Translations under genes and position numbers: made by a program
Assembly: GCF_013302895.1 (NCBI RefSeq)
Contig: NZ_VJOK01000001.1
Span: 1,714,200 to 1,748,146, forward strand
Length of the DNA stretch: 33,947 nucleotides
DNA from: Streptomyces albus subsp. chlorinus
Lineage (GTDB): Bacteria; Actinomycetota; Actinomycetes; Streptomycetales; Streptomycetaceae
Direction of reading: 5' to 3'
In this document: positions 11,135-20,037 of the stretch, in pieces
How the letters are laid out: every line of letters begins with the position of its first letter
Position numbering within the stretch: the stretch's first letter is position 1
The notes under the pieces: model-generated
What the model was told of the DNA's origin: nothing
The model's input: the letters and a program-made list of their open reading frames with translations, nothing else
Databases searched by the model: none

Positions 11135-11491
11135 CTACTGGGCCGGAAGCACCACGTCCGTGTCGAAGCAGGTGCGCGTGCCCGTGTGGCAGGCGGCGCC
11201 CACCTGGTCCACCTTGACCAGCACCGTGTCCGCGTCGCAGTCCAGCGCCACGGACTTCACCCACTGGACGTGCCCGGAGGTGTCGCCCTTGACCCAGTAC
11301 TCGCGGCGGCTGCGGCTCCAGTAGGTCGCGCGCCCCGAGGTGAGCGTGCGGTGGAGCGCCTCGTCGTCCATCCACCCCAGCATCAGCACCTCCCCGGTGT
11401 CGTACTGCTGGGCGATCGCCGGGACGAGGCCGTCCGGGGTGCGCTTGAGGCGGGCGGCGAGGGCGGGGTCGAGGGGGGTCTCCTGGGACAT
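11135..11491 (-). CDS. hisI: Phosphoribosyl-AMP cyclohydrolase
   Basis: Opens the adenine ring of phosphoribosyl-AMP, the third step of histidine synthesis. It is 118 residues long, the monofunctional HisI size without the HisE domain. Motifs: [23 protein letters not shown] split over the N-terminal half, [14 protein letters not shown], the metal-binding [13 protein letters not shown], and the zinc cysteines in [12 protein letters not shown]. The start is ATG 11491 ([10 protein letters not shown]); the frame upstream runs through the 22-bp repeats and is not conserved. The gene is separated by about 10.5 kb from the rest of the his operon (22043-27903) and instead leads straight into trpE, mixing one his gene into the trp operon. 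That arrangement is known in Streptomyces. Confidence 0.97.
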   Translation of the reverse strand: MSQETPLDPALAARLKRTPDGLVPAIAQQYDTGEVLMLGWMDDEALHRTLTSGRATYWSRSRREYWVKGDTSGHVQWVKSVALDCDADTVLVKVDQVGAACHTGTRTCFDTDVVLPAQ

Positions 11492-11511
11492 GCGTCCATT
11501 GTCCCGCAGCC

Positions 11512-11577
11512 CGTGCCGGGTCCGCCCCGTGCCCGTGCCGGGTCCGCCCCGTGCCCGTGCCGGGTCCGCCCCGTGCC
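11512..11577. repeat. Three perfect 22-bp tandem repeats in the hisI upstream region
   Basis: Units at 11512-11533, 11534-11555 and 11556-11577 are identical (CGTGCCGGGTCCGCCCCGTG plus CC), with a 6-7-bp partial copy after. The array lies in the 216-bp divergent gap between hisI (start 11491) and the DinB-like gene (start 11708), only 20 bp from the hisI start codon. It could be an array of protein-binding sites or a slippage product. No clear promoter was recognised in the rest of the gap. Confidence 0.93.
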
Positions 11578-11707
11578 CGTGCCGCGCGCCTCCCGCGGCC
11601 CGCCCGGCGACCGTCCCGCACGGGCGCGCGCCCGCCCTCCCCGGCGGCACGGACACACCCCGCGCACGCCCGCCCACTCACCGCGCCCGCGCCGTACCCT
11701 TGCGGGC

Positions 11708-12340
11708 ATGTCCACCCATGCCAAGCGAGAACGCCTTCTCCTCGCCGATCTGTTGGAGACCCACGGGCCCGAGGCCCCCACCCTGTGCGAAGGGTGGAGG
11801 ACCCGGGACCTGGCGGCGCACGTCGTCGTGCGCGAGCGCCGCGGGGACGCCGCGGGCGGCCTCGTGCTCAAGCCGCTCGCGGCCCGACTGGAGCGCGTCC
11901 AGGCCGAGTTCGCCGCCAAGCCGTACGACGAGCTGATCCAGCTCATCCGCACCGGACCGCCGCGGCTGTCCCCGTTCGCCCTCAAGCAGGTGGACGAGGC
12001 CGCGAACACGGTGGAGTTCTTCATCCACGCCGAGGACGTCCGCCGCGCCCAGCCCGACTGGACACCGCGGGAGCTGGACCCCGTCTTCGAGGACGCGCTC
12101 TGGCGCCGCCTGGAGACGGGGGCGCGGCTGTACGGGCGCAAGTCCCCGGCGGGGCTGGTGCTGCGGCGTCCCGACGGGCAGACGGCGGTGGCCCGCCGCG
12201 GCGCCCCCGTCGTCACCGCCGTCGGCGCCCCCTCGGAGCTGCTGCTGTTCGTCTCAGGCCGCCAGAGCCACGCCACCGTCGAGCTGGACGGTGACAAGCC
12301 CGCCGTCGCCCGCGTCCAGGAGGCCGCTCTGGGGCTGTGA
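11708..12340 (+). CDS. TIGR03085-type metal-binding protein (DinB/maleylpyruvate isomerase N-terminal-like fold)
   Basis: A 210-residue soluble protein of an actinobacterial family related to the DinB/MDMPI four-helix bundle. The three usual metal ligands can be placed: H38 in RDLAAHVVVRERR, and E103 and H107 in NTVEFFIHAEDVRR, with the family's CEGWRTRDLAAH opening. Members are thought to be metalloproteins, some using mycothiol; the substrate here is unknown. The start is ATG 11708 (MSTHAKRERL). It is divergent from hisI and ends at a strong bidirectional hairpin (12389-12417). A neighbour of hisI in many Streptomyces, it is likely part of the conserved locus rather than an insertion. Confidence 0.88.
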   Translation: MSTHAKRERLLLADLLETHGPEAPTLCEGWRTRDLAAHVVVRERRGDAAGGLVLKPLAARLERVQAEFAAKPYDELIQLIRTGPPRLSPFALKQVDEAANTVEFFIHAEDVRRAQPDWTPRELDPVFEDALWRRLETGARLYGRKSPAGLVLRRPDGQTAVARRGAPVVTAVGAPSELLLFVSGRQSHATVELDGDKPAVARVQEAALGL

Positions 12341-12388
12341 CCGGTTCCGCAGTCGTCTCCCGCAGTCGTCCGGACCGGGAACGGAACG

Positions 12389-12417
12389 CCCGCCCCCCTG
12401 AGCGCCGGGGGGGCGGG
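12389..12417. terminator. Bidirectional terminator between convergent genes
   Basis: CCCGCCCCCC (12389-12398) pairs perfectly with GGGGGGCGGG (12408-12417) over a 9-nt loop. It lies between the stop of the TIGR03085 gene (12340) and the stop of the convergent methyltransferase (12431), the expected place for a shared terminator. There is no T-run on either side. Confidence 0.7.
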
Positions 12418-12430
12418 GTACGGGGGCCGG

Positions 12431-13240
12431 TCAGGGTTTGCGGCCCACTCCGCCGTACAGCGGGGAGGAGGTGCCGAAGACCAGGTCGGCCGCCTCCGGC
12501 CGCCACAGCGGGCACGGCACGAAACCGGGTTCGACCAGTTCCAGGCCGTCCAGGAAGGCGGCCACCTGCGCGGGGCTGCGCGGGTGGTAGGGGACGGCGC
12601 CGCTGCGGTTGTAGTCGCGCAGCGCCTTCACATACCGGGGATCGGTGTCGGTGCCGTCCCGGACGGCCAGGTAGCTCCCCGAGGGCAGCGCGGACATGAG
12701 CCGCCGCACGATCGACCGCGCCTCCTCGTAGTCCGCCACGTGCGCCAGGATGCCCATCAGCATGACGGCGACCGGCCGGCCGAGATCCAGGGTGCGGGCG
12801 GCTGCCCGCAGGACGGCCTCCGGGTCCTCGACCTCGGCCTGCACGTAGTCGGTGGCGCCCTCGGGGCTGCTGGTGAGCAGGGCGTGCGCGTGGGCGAGCA
12901 CCAGCGGGTCGTTGTCCACGTAGACGACGCGGGCCTCGGGGGCGGCCCGCTGGGCGACCTCGTGGGTGTTGTCGACGGTGGGCAGCCCGGTGCCCAGGTC
13001 CAGGAACTGGCGGATGCCCGCCTCCTGGACCAGGTACCGCACCGTGCGGCCGATGAAGTGCCGTCCGACCCGGGCGAGGGTCACGATGTCGGGGTAGACG
13101 GCGCGCACCCGTTCGCCCGCCTCGCGGTCGACCTCGTAGCAGTCCTTCCCGCCCAGCCAGTAGTCCCAGATCCGCGCCGAGTGCGGCACCGTGTCGTCGA
13201 TCTCGGCCGCGCCGCGCGTCCTTGCCTTCTCCTCGGCCAC
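12431..13240 (-). CDS. SAM-dependent methyltransferase, Methyltransf_19 (DUF574) family
   Basis: A 269-residue protein of the S-adenosylmethionine methyltransferase family expanded in Streptomyces. Family landmarks: ARIWDYWLGGKDCYEVDREAG split near the N-terminus, FLDLGTGLPTVDNTHEVAQ as the SAM-binding loop, VVYVDNDPLVLAHA as the acidic motif II, and VMLMGILAHVADYEEA. The substrate is unknown for nearly all members. The start is GTG 13240, shortly after GGGGAGG; a longer frame to 13312 is basic and unlike the family. The gene marks the left edge of the stretch 12431-21821 that separates hisI from hisF. Members of this family often sit near XRE/DUF397 pairs, as here about 7 kb away. Confidence 0.9.
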   Translation of the reverse strand: MAEEKARTRGAAEIDDTVPHSARIWDYWLGGKDCYEVDREAGERVRAVYPDIVTLARVGRHFIGRTVRYLVQEAGIRQFLDLGTGLPTVDNTHEVAQRAAPEARVVYVDNDPLVLAHAHALLTSSPEGATDYVQAEVEDPEAVLRAAARTLDLGRPVAVMLMGILAHVADYEEARSIVRRLMSALPSGSYLAVRDGTDTDPRYVKALRDYNRSGAVPYHPRSPAQVAAFLDGLELVEPGFVPCPLWRPEAADLVFGTSSPLYGGVGRKP

Positions 13241-13399
13241 GACGGTCCTCCCCTGCCTGACGGCACCTCTCCGGGCAACTCCCCGGGGCATCTTCCGGCT
13301 TGCTGCCCCCAACCTAGGAGCGGGCGCCCCGCGGGGGAACCCCGCCCGGCCGGGAGCGCTCCTCGGCGCGGTCCGCCCGGCCCCCGCTGCGCGGGTGGC

Positions 13400-14293
13400 T
13401 CACCTCGCGGTGGCCGTGAGGCGTTCGGTGAGGATGCCCTGGAGTTCCCGGGCCGCGCGGGTGGGGGACACGTCGCCGCGGTGGGCGACGGAGATGGTGC
13501 GGTGCAGGCCGGGGGCGGCGAAGCGGGTGACCCGCAGGCCGGAGCGGTCCGCGACCATGCGGGGGACCACGGCCAGCCCGAGCCCCGCGCGGACGAAGCC
13601 GAGGACGGCGTCCATCTCGCCGCCCTCGACCGCGAAGGCGGGTTCGAAGCCGGCCTCGCGGCAGGCGGCGACGGTCAGCTCCCGCAGGTCGTAGCCGCGC
13701 CGGAACATGGCCAGCGGACGGTCCCGCAGGTCCGGGACACGGATGCGGGAGCGGCGCACCGGCGCGGGCTCGTCCGGTGCGGAGACGACGACGAGTTCCT
13801 CGCGCAGCAGCTCCTCGGTGGCCAGCACGGGGCCCTGTCCGGCGAGCGGGGTGATGACCAGTGCCAGGTCCAGTTCGCCGGCCGCCAGCACCCGCACCAG
13901 GTCCTGGGAGCCGTCCTCGTGGACGACGAGGTCGACGCCGGGGTAGCGGTCGTGGAAGGCGCGCAGCACGTCGGGGACGAGGCTCGCGCACAGGCTGGGG
14001 GTGGCGCCCAGCCGGACCCGGCCGCGCCGCAGCTGGGCGACCTCCTGCACCTCGCGGCGGGCCGTCTCGGTGTCGGCCAGCACCCTGCGGGCCATCGGCA
14101 GCAGGGCCTGACCGGCGTCGGTGAGCGAGATGTGGCCGCGCGCCCGGTGGAAGAGTTCGGCGCCCAGCTCCCGTTCCAGGGCCCGGATCTGCTGGGAGAG
14201 GGACGGCTGGGCGACGTGCTCGCGCTGTGCGGCGCGGGTGAAGTGGCGGGTGTCGGCCACGGCGACGAAGTAGCGGAGCTGCTGCAGCTGCAT
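13400..14293 (-). CDS. LysR-family transcriptional regulator
   Basis: A 297-residue LysR regulator. Residues 2-61 form the winged helix-turn-helix, with FTRAAQREHVAQPSLSQQIR and ALERELGAELFHR. The rest is a type 2 periplasmic-binding-like effector domain beginning RVRLGATPSLCASLVPDVL. The start is ATG 14293 (MQLQQLRYFVAV); ATG 14317 is too far upstream for the family. It is divergent from the sdhCAB-like operon with a 96-bp gap that holds several ATAG/CTAT half-sites. Regulation of that operon and of itself is therefore likely, as is usual for LysR proteins. The effector is unknown; a C4 dicarboxylate would fit the context. Confidence 0.93.
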   Translation of the reverse strand: MQLQQLRYFVAVADTRHFTRAAQREHVAQPSLSQQIRALERELGAELFHRARGHISLTDAGQALLPMARRVLADTETARREVQEVAQLRRGRVRLGATPSLCASLVPDVLRAFHDRYPGVDLVVHEDGSQDLVRVLAAGELDLALVITPLAGQGPVLATEELLREELVVVSAPDEPAPVRRSRIRVPDLRDRPLAMFRRGYDLRELTVAACREAGFEPAFAVEGGEMDAVLGFVRAGLGLAVVPRMVADRSGLRVTRFAAPGLHRTISVAHRGDVSPTRAARELQGILTERLTATAR

Positions 14294-14301
14294 ACGGCAA
14301 G

Positions 14302-14349
14302 CATAGTCCGGTTCCATAGGGTCGTCCTATCGTCCGGAGCCGTTCTATG
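14302..14349. promoter_or_regulatory. Nested ATAG/CTAT inverted repeats between the LysR gene and sdhC
   Basis: ATAGG (14316-14320) and CCTAT (14326-14330) form a perfect inverted repeat of the LysR-box type (ATAG-N7-CTAT). An outer pair CATAG (14302-14306) and CTATG (14345-14349) flanks it, and TCCGG/CCGGA lies between. The layout, one recognition site plus flanking activation half-sites in a divergent gap, is typical for LysR control. The outer CTATG also overlaps a plausible -10 for sdhC. Confidence 0.6.
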
Positions 14350-14389
14350 TCTTGGACTGATGGTGCGGGCTGTCCGTACCGTCCTCACC

Positions 14390-15123
14390 ATGGCGACCGC
14401 AACGCGCACCCCCGCACCGCAGCGCACCCCACCCGGCCCGCCCCGGCGCCCCGGCCTCGTGCGCACCCTGTGGGGCTCGACCCTGGGCAAGAAGGCGGTC
14501 ATGGCGGTCAGCGGACTGATCATGCTGGCCTACCTGGTCGCGCACATGCTCGGGAACCTGAAGGTCTTCTTCGGTCCTGAGGAGATGAACGGCTACGCGC
14601 ACTGGCTGCGCACCCTCGGCGAGCCCGTGCTGCACTACGCGTGGTTCCTGTGGCTGGTACGCGTGGTGCTGCTGGCCGCCGTCGTGCTGCACGGCGTCTC
14701 CGCGTACCAGCTCAGCAGGCGCGACATCGCCGCCCGCCCGGTCACATACCAGCACCGGCGGCCCCGGGCGAGCTACGCGACCCGCACCATGCGCTGGGGC
14801 GGGATCATCCTGGCGCTGTTCCTCGTCTGGCACATCCTCGACCTGACGACGGGCACGGTGAACCCGCGCGGGCAGGCGGGCCACCCCTACGAGAACATCG
14901 TCGCCGGGTTCCGGAACTGGTACGCCGACGTCATCTACATCGTCGCCGTGCTCGCCGTCGGGCTGCACATCCGGCACGGCTTCTGGAGCGCGGCGCAGAC
15001 GCTCGGGGTGACCAGGCCGGGTGCCGCGCGCCTGTTCAAGGGCGGTGCCGACGTCCTCGCGCTGGCCATCACCGTCGGCTTCCTGTCCGTTCCCGTCGGC
15101 GTCATGACCGGATTGGTGGACTG

Positions 15124-15124
<1 letters not shown>
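14390..15124 (+). CDS. sdhC: Succinate dehydrogenase / fumarate reductase cytochrome b subunit
   Basis: A 244-residue membrane anchor of the single-polypeptide (about five-helix, diheme) type used by B. subtilis-like and epsilonproteobacterial enzymes. It shows [20 protein letters not shown] with [11 protein letters not shown], a [14 protein letters not shown] helix, [12 protein letters not shown] and [17 protein letters not shown]. Conserved histidines in the helices are the expected heme ligands. It links electron transfer from SdhB to menaquinone. The start is taken at ATG 14390. ATG 14360 is in frame, 9 bp after a TATGTC that could be a -10, and would suit a leaderless mRNA adding 10 residues. 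The stop overlaps the SdhA start as ATGA. Confidence 0.93.
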
Positions 15125-17069
<1,945 letters not shown>

Positions 17070-17073
<4 letters not shown>

Positions 17074-17840
17074 GCGACGAGCGGCGGCCGAACCGGCACA
17101 TGAGACTGACCCTGCGGATCTGGCGCCAGCCCGACGCCTCGGCCGACGGCGGGATGCGCACCTACGAGGTGGAGGACATCTCCCCCGACATGTCGTTCCT
17201 GGAGATGCTCGACACCCTCAACGAGACGCTCATCGAGCGCGGCGAGGAGCCCGTCGCCTTCGACCACGACTGCCGCGAGGGCATCTGCGGCGCCTGCGGC
17301 ATGGTCATCAACGGCCAAGCCCACGGCCCGGAGCGCACCACCACCTGCCAGCTGCACATGCGGCACTTCTCCGACGGCGACACCATCGACGTCGAGCCGT
17401 GGCGGGCCGCGGCGTTCCCCGTCGTACGGGACCTGGTCGTCGACCGCTCCGCCCTCGACCGGGTGATCGGCGCCGGCGGCTACATCACCGCGCCAACCGG
17501 CTCGGCGCCGGAGGCCCACGCCACGGCGGTACCCAAGCCCGCCGCCGACGCGGCCTTCACGCACGCCGAGTGCATCGGCTGCGGAGCCTGCGTGGCCGCC
17601 TGCCCCAACGGCTCGGCCATGCTGTTCACCTCCGCCAAGGTGAACCACCTGAATGTCCTGCCGCAGGGTGCGCCCGAGCGGGAGAGCCGGGTGCTCGGCA
17701 TGGTGGAGCAGATGGACGCCGAGGGCTTCGGCGGCTGCACGCTGACGGGTGAGTGCGCCACCGCCTGCCCCAAGGGCATCCCCATGCCCTCGATCGCCGC
17801 GATGAACCGCGAGTACCTGCGGGCCGCCGCCAAGCGGTGA
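17070..17840 (+). CDS. sdhB: Succinate dehydrogenase / fumarate reductase iron-sulfur subunit
   Basis: 256 residues carrying the three Fe-S clusters. The [2Fe-2S] ligands are in [16 protein letters not shown] and the later TTTCQLH. The [4Fe-4S] set is [13 protein letters not shown], and the [3Fe-4S] set is [17 protein letters not shown] together with the preceding cysteine. It passes electrons from FAD in SdhA to the heme of SdhC. The start ATG 17070 overlaps the SdhA stop; an internal ATG 10 codons on is less likely because it breaks the overlap. It is the last gene of the operon. The 92 nt after it are G-rich with short repeats but no clear terminator. Confidence 0.96.
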
Positions 17841-17932
17841 TCCCTTCCGGGAGGGTCCTTGGAAGAGGGGTCTTGGGGGGAGGGACCTTCCGGAGAGCCC
17901 TTTTGGGAGGGGCCGCTTACAGTGGGGAGATC

Positions 17933-18658
17933 ATGAGCAGCGAGCGGCCCACCCTCCCCGAACTGGCGCGCCAGGCGCTCTCCTCCGTACAGCGGGGCTA
18001 CGACCTGCTGGCGCCGAAGTTCGACCACACGCGGTACCGGACCCCGGACAGCGTCCTGGACGCGACCACTCGTGCCCTGAAGACGCTCGGCCCGTTCACC
18101 GACGGTCTCGACCTGTGCTGCGGCACCGGCGCCGGCACCCGTGTGCTCCGCGAGGTGTGCGCGGGCAGGACGGCGGGCCTCGATTTCAGCGCGGGCATGC
18201 TGACCCAGGCCAGGTACCGGTACGCGACAGCTCCCGGCCCCGGCCCGCACTGGGTACGGGGCGACGCACTGGCACCGCCGTTCCGGCCGGGCACCTTCGA
18301 CCTGGTGGTGAGCTTCGGCGCGTTCGGCCACTTCCTGCCCGCCGAGCGCCCCCGCCTGTTCGCGCGGGTCCGCGAAACCCTCCGGGACGGCGGCACGTTC
18401 GCGTTCCCGATGGCGGCCCCGCCGCGCCCGGGCACGGCGGCGTACTGGACGCTGCTCGGATTCGACGCGGCCATGCGCGTGCGCAACGCCGTCTGGCGGC
18501 CCCGCTTCGTCATGTACTACCGCACCTGGCCACTGGCCGAGGTCCACCGCGACCTGCTCCTCGCGGGCTTCGACGTGGCCTTGCGGCCCCTCCCGGAACT
18601 GGGCCGCCGGGCGGACGACTCGCCGCGCTGCCGGCTGCTCCTCGCGACCAGGCGTTAG
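17933..18658 (+). CDS. Class I SAM-dependent methyltransferase
   Basis: A 241-residue Rossmann-fold methyltransferase. Motif I is LDLCCGTGAGTRVL (about residues 60-73), motif II contains GLDFSAGMLTQAR, and the motif IV/V area is GTFDLVVSFGAFGHFLPAERPRLF. It is a Methyltransf_11/25-like protein of unknown substrate. The C-terminal part has a YYRTWPLAEVHRDLLLAGF helix, typical of small-molecule enzymes. The start ATG 17933 has GTGGGGAG upstream. It follows sdhB by 92 nt on the same strand but has its own ribosome binding site, so co-transcription is open. It ends at a bidirectional hairpin. Confidence 0.88.
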   Translation: MSSERPTLPELARQALSSVQRGYDLLAPKFDHTRYRTPDSVLDATTRALKTLGPFTDGLDLCCGTGAGTRVLREVCAGRTAGLDFSAGMLTQARYRYATAPGPGPHWVRGDALAPPFRPGTFDLVVSFGAFGHFLPAERPRLFARVRETLRDGGTFAFPMAAPPRPGTAAYWTLLGFDAAMRVRNAVWRPRFVMYYRTWPLAEVHRDLLLAGFDVALRPLPELGRRADDSPRCRLLLATRR

Positions 18659-18681
18659 CCGCGTCCGGCGGTCCCGGTGAG

Positions 18682-18709
18682 AGGGGTGTCCCTTCGGGAC
18701 CGGTCCCCT
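18682..18709. terminator. Bidirectional hairpin between convergent genes
   Basis: The outer stem AGGGG (18682-18686)/CCCCT (18705-18709) encloses the inner stem GTCCC (18688-18692)/GGGAC (18696-18700) around a TTC loop. It sits between the stops of the methyltransferase (18658) and the convergent DoxX-like gene (18713), which makes a shared terminator likely. Confidence 0.65.
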
Positions 18710-18712
18710 GGA

Positions 18713-19069
18713 TCACCAGGAACCGTGGTGGGCCAGATTCAGGGCCAGGGCGGCCACCGCCAGGCAGAAGAACACGGCCCAGGGTCCCAGCTGCCAGTCC
18801 CGTACCCGCACGTGGGCACAGAACGCACCGACGAAGTAGAGGACGAGACCGGCGGCGGAGAGCAGCCCCAGCACCGGCACGGCAAACCCGGCCAACAACC
18901 CCAGCGCGCCCGTCCCCAGCAACACACCCAGGGGAAACATCCACGACCGGGGCACTCGCAACTTGTCCGCCTGGCTCTTGGGGTAGTCGTGGCCGATGAA
19001 GTTGGCGAGGGCGGCCGAACCGTTGGCGACGGCGGTGAGGAGGGTGACCACAAGGTAGGCGGTGAACAC
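18713..19069 (-). CDS. DoxX-like small membrane protein
   Basis: 118 residues with four predicted transmembrane helices. The pattern fits DoxX_2: a first helix with YLVVTLLTAVANGSAALANF, the loop GHDYPKSQADKLRVPRSWMFPLG, then helices rich in Gly/Ala/Leu, and a short C-terminus ending in HHGSW. The family is poorly understood, with roles proposed in redox or quinone-linked processes. The start is GTG 19069, preceded by AAGGAG at a workable distance; an extension to 19150 is basic and not family-like. No operon partner is evident. It is the last gene before the small accessory island at 19205-21280. Confidence 0.85.
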   Translation of the reverse strand: MFTAYLVVTLLTAVANGSAALANFIGHDYPKSQADKLRVPRSWMFPLGVLLGTGALGLLAGFAVPVLGLLSAAGLVLYFVGAFCAHVRVRDWQLGPWAVFFCLAVAALALNLAHHGSW

Positions 19070-19204
19070 GAAGGGCTCCTTCTTGGCGAGAGCGGCGGTT
19101 GGGTGTCCACTTCTTCGACGAGACGGGACACCTGAAGGTGACACCCGCACTCCCGCACACCCGCTCCCCGGGCGGCCCTTGACCCGCCGGTGGAGCCCCT
19201 CCCC

Positions 19205-19342
19205 TCACAGGTAGATCCTTCTCTTGCACTTCGTGCAGTGCTTCGCCCCTCGGGGCACCTCGTGCTGACAGGGCTTCTTCGGAGCCTCTTCGGATCGCCG
19301 GCCAAGGAGGTGTTTCCTTCGGGCCCTTGCGGGATCAGTCAC
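19205..19342 (-). CDS. 45-residue zinc-ribbon-like small protein
   Basis: A short ORF from GTG 19342 to TGA 19205 whose start overlaps the stop of the preceding gene as GTGA. The product is very basic, and its C-terminal half holds CQHEVPRGAKHCTKCKRR, that is Cys25, His27, Cys36 and Cys39, a likely zinc-binding knuckle. Codon use is mixed, with several A- or T-ending codons, unlike the housekeeping genes nearby. It is fourth in a chain of four small genes reading leftward from 19930. I do not recognise a named family; the overlap and the cysteine spacing are the grounds for calling it real. It could bind nucleic acid. Confidence 0.6.
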   Translation of the reverse strand: MTDPARARRKHLLGRRSEEAPKKPCQHEVPRGAKHCTKCKRRIYL

Positions 19343-19578
19343 AGCCACGCCCCCGGTTCGAATTTGTACGGGCGCGTGGTGATCTCCCGGTAGGTGAAGT
19401 GCTCCGGGTTGTGCTTCAGGTGGAGGGTGGCCCAGTTCTGGGATACCGACCGGCTGGTATGCGGGGCGGCGGTCTGGTGGCAGACGGCGCACTGGAGGGT
19501 GAAGGTCACCGGCTCGGCGTCCGGCTCCGCGTCCGGCACCAGCCGGAATTCACGGAATCGGAAGGTCGCGCGGGTCAC
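19339..19578 (-). CDS. DUF7848-type small protein
   Basis: 79 residues starting GTG 19578, overlapping the previous gene's stop as GTGA. It shows C30-A-V-C33-H34, then H40, and a cluster H53, H56, H60 before a YREITTRPYKFEPGAWL tail. This CxxCH plus histidines in a protein of about 80 residues matches a small Streptomyces family (DUF7848 as I recall it), often seen beside XRE/DUF397 regulators and on mobile elements. A single zinc site is likely. The function is unknown. It is third in the four-gene mini-operon. Confidence 0.75.
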   Translation of the reverse strand: MTRATFRFREFRLVPDAEPDAEPVTFTLQCAVCHQTAAPHTSRSVSQNWATLHLKHNPEHFTYREITTRPYKFEPGAWL

Positions 19579-19733
19579 GGGCGCACCACCGGCTTGCCAC
19601 CGTGCTGCGGGTGCCGGCGCAGCAGTACGACACAGTCGGTGACCCGGCTCCAGTCCCCCACCCTGCGCGCCGCTTCCCGCTCGCGCTCCAGCCGCGCACA
19701 CTCCGCGCAGGCCGCGCCGCCCTTCACCGTCAC
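19575..19733 (-). CDS. 52-residue Cys/His small protein
   Basis: ORF from GTG 19733 to TGA 19575, overlapping both neighbours by 4 nt (GTGA at each end). The product has C9-A-E-C12, a charged helix RLEREREAARRVGDWSR, then C34 and H41/H44 near the end: two half-sites separated by a helix, as in a treble-clef or zinc-finger arrangement. A longer frame to 19814 exists, but it starts inside the upstream gene. I do not recognise a family. The exact overlap on both sides is the main support for this start. Confidence 0.65.
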   Translation of the reverse strand: MTVKGGAACAECARLEREREAARRVGDWSRVTDCVVLLRRHPQHGGKPVVRP

Positions 19734-19930
19734 GATGCCGCCTCCGGTACGCGCCGCGCCTCCTCCAGCCGCCGCGCCATCGCGCACGGCCGTCCGCACG
19801 TGCAGCTGTGGCACTCCTGGCGGTGCATCAGGTACGCGACCTCAAGCTGGTCGAGATCAGCCCTGCGCGGGGACGTGGAGTTCACGGCCTCCACGCCGGC
19901 CGGGTCTCGCACATCAGGGTTTCCGGACAT
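19730..19930 (-). CDS. 66-residue Cys-rich small protein, first gene of a mini-operon
   Basis: Starts ATG 19930 with GAGAGG upstream and ends TGA 19730. An acidic, flexible N-terminal half leads into LDQLEVAYLMHRQE, then C40-H-S-C43-T-C45-G-R-P-C49, a tight CxxCxCxxxC cluster, and a short Arg/Glu helix. Such clusters bind zinc or an Fe-S cluster; with four cysteines it superficially recalls WhiB-type proteins, but it lacks the WhiB fold motifs and size. It is divergent from the XRE regulator, with a 107-bp gap. The next gene overlaps its stop by 4 nt. I do not assign a family. Confidence 0.7.
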   Translation of the reverse strand: MSGNPDVRDPAGVEAVNSTSPRRADLDQLEVAYLMHRQECHSCTCGRPCAMARRLEEARRVPEAAS

Positions 19931-20037
19931 GACTGTTCCTCTCTGTAGCTCTGCGACTACCCAGGGGATTCAGCGTGGCCTAGGGTGGTGCTGTCTTCAA
20001 CTTGCGCTGATTGAGTGGAGAGTTGGGGTGAGGACTG

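Noticed and set aside
11135..11677. Longer hisI start at 11677
   Set aside because: The added 62 codons run through the 22-bp tandem repeats and do not resemble HisI; ATG 11491 fits the family length.
17841..17932. Terminator after sdhB
   Set aside because: G-rich repeats with short, imperfect complementarity only; no convincing stem.
19070..19204. A further gene or terminator between the DoxX-like gene and the mini-operon
   Set aside because: There are only weak, short hairpins and no frame with coding character in these 135 bp.
19730..19930. WhiB-like protein
   Set aside because: It has four close cysteines, but the spacing and the absence of the WhiB G-[IV]-W-G-G turn and usual length do not fit.
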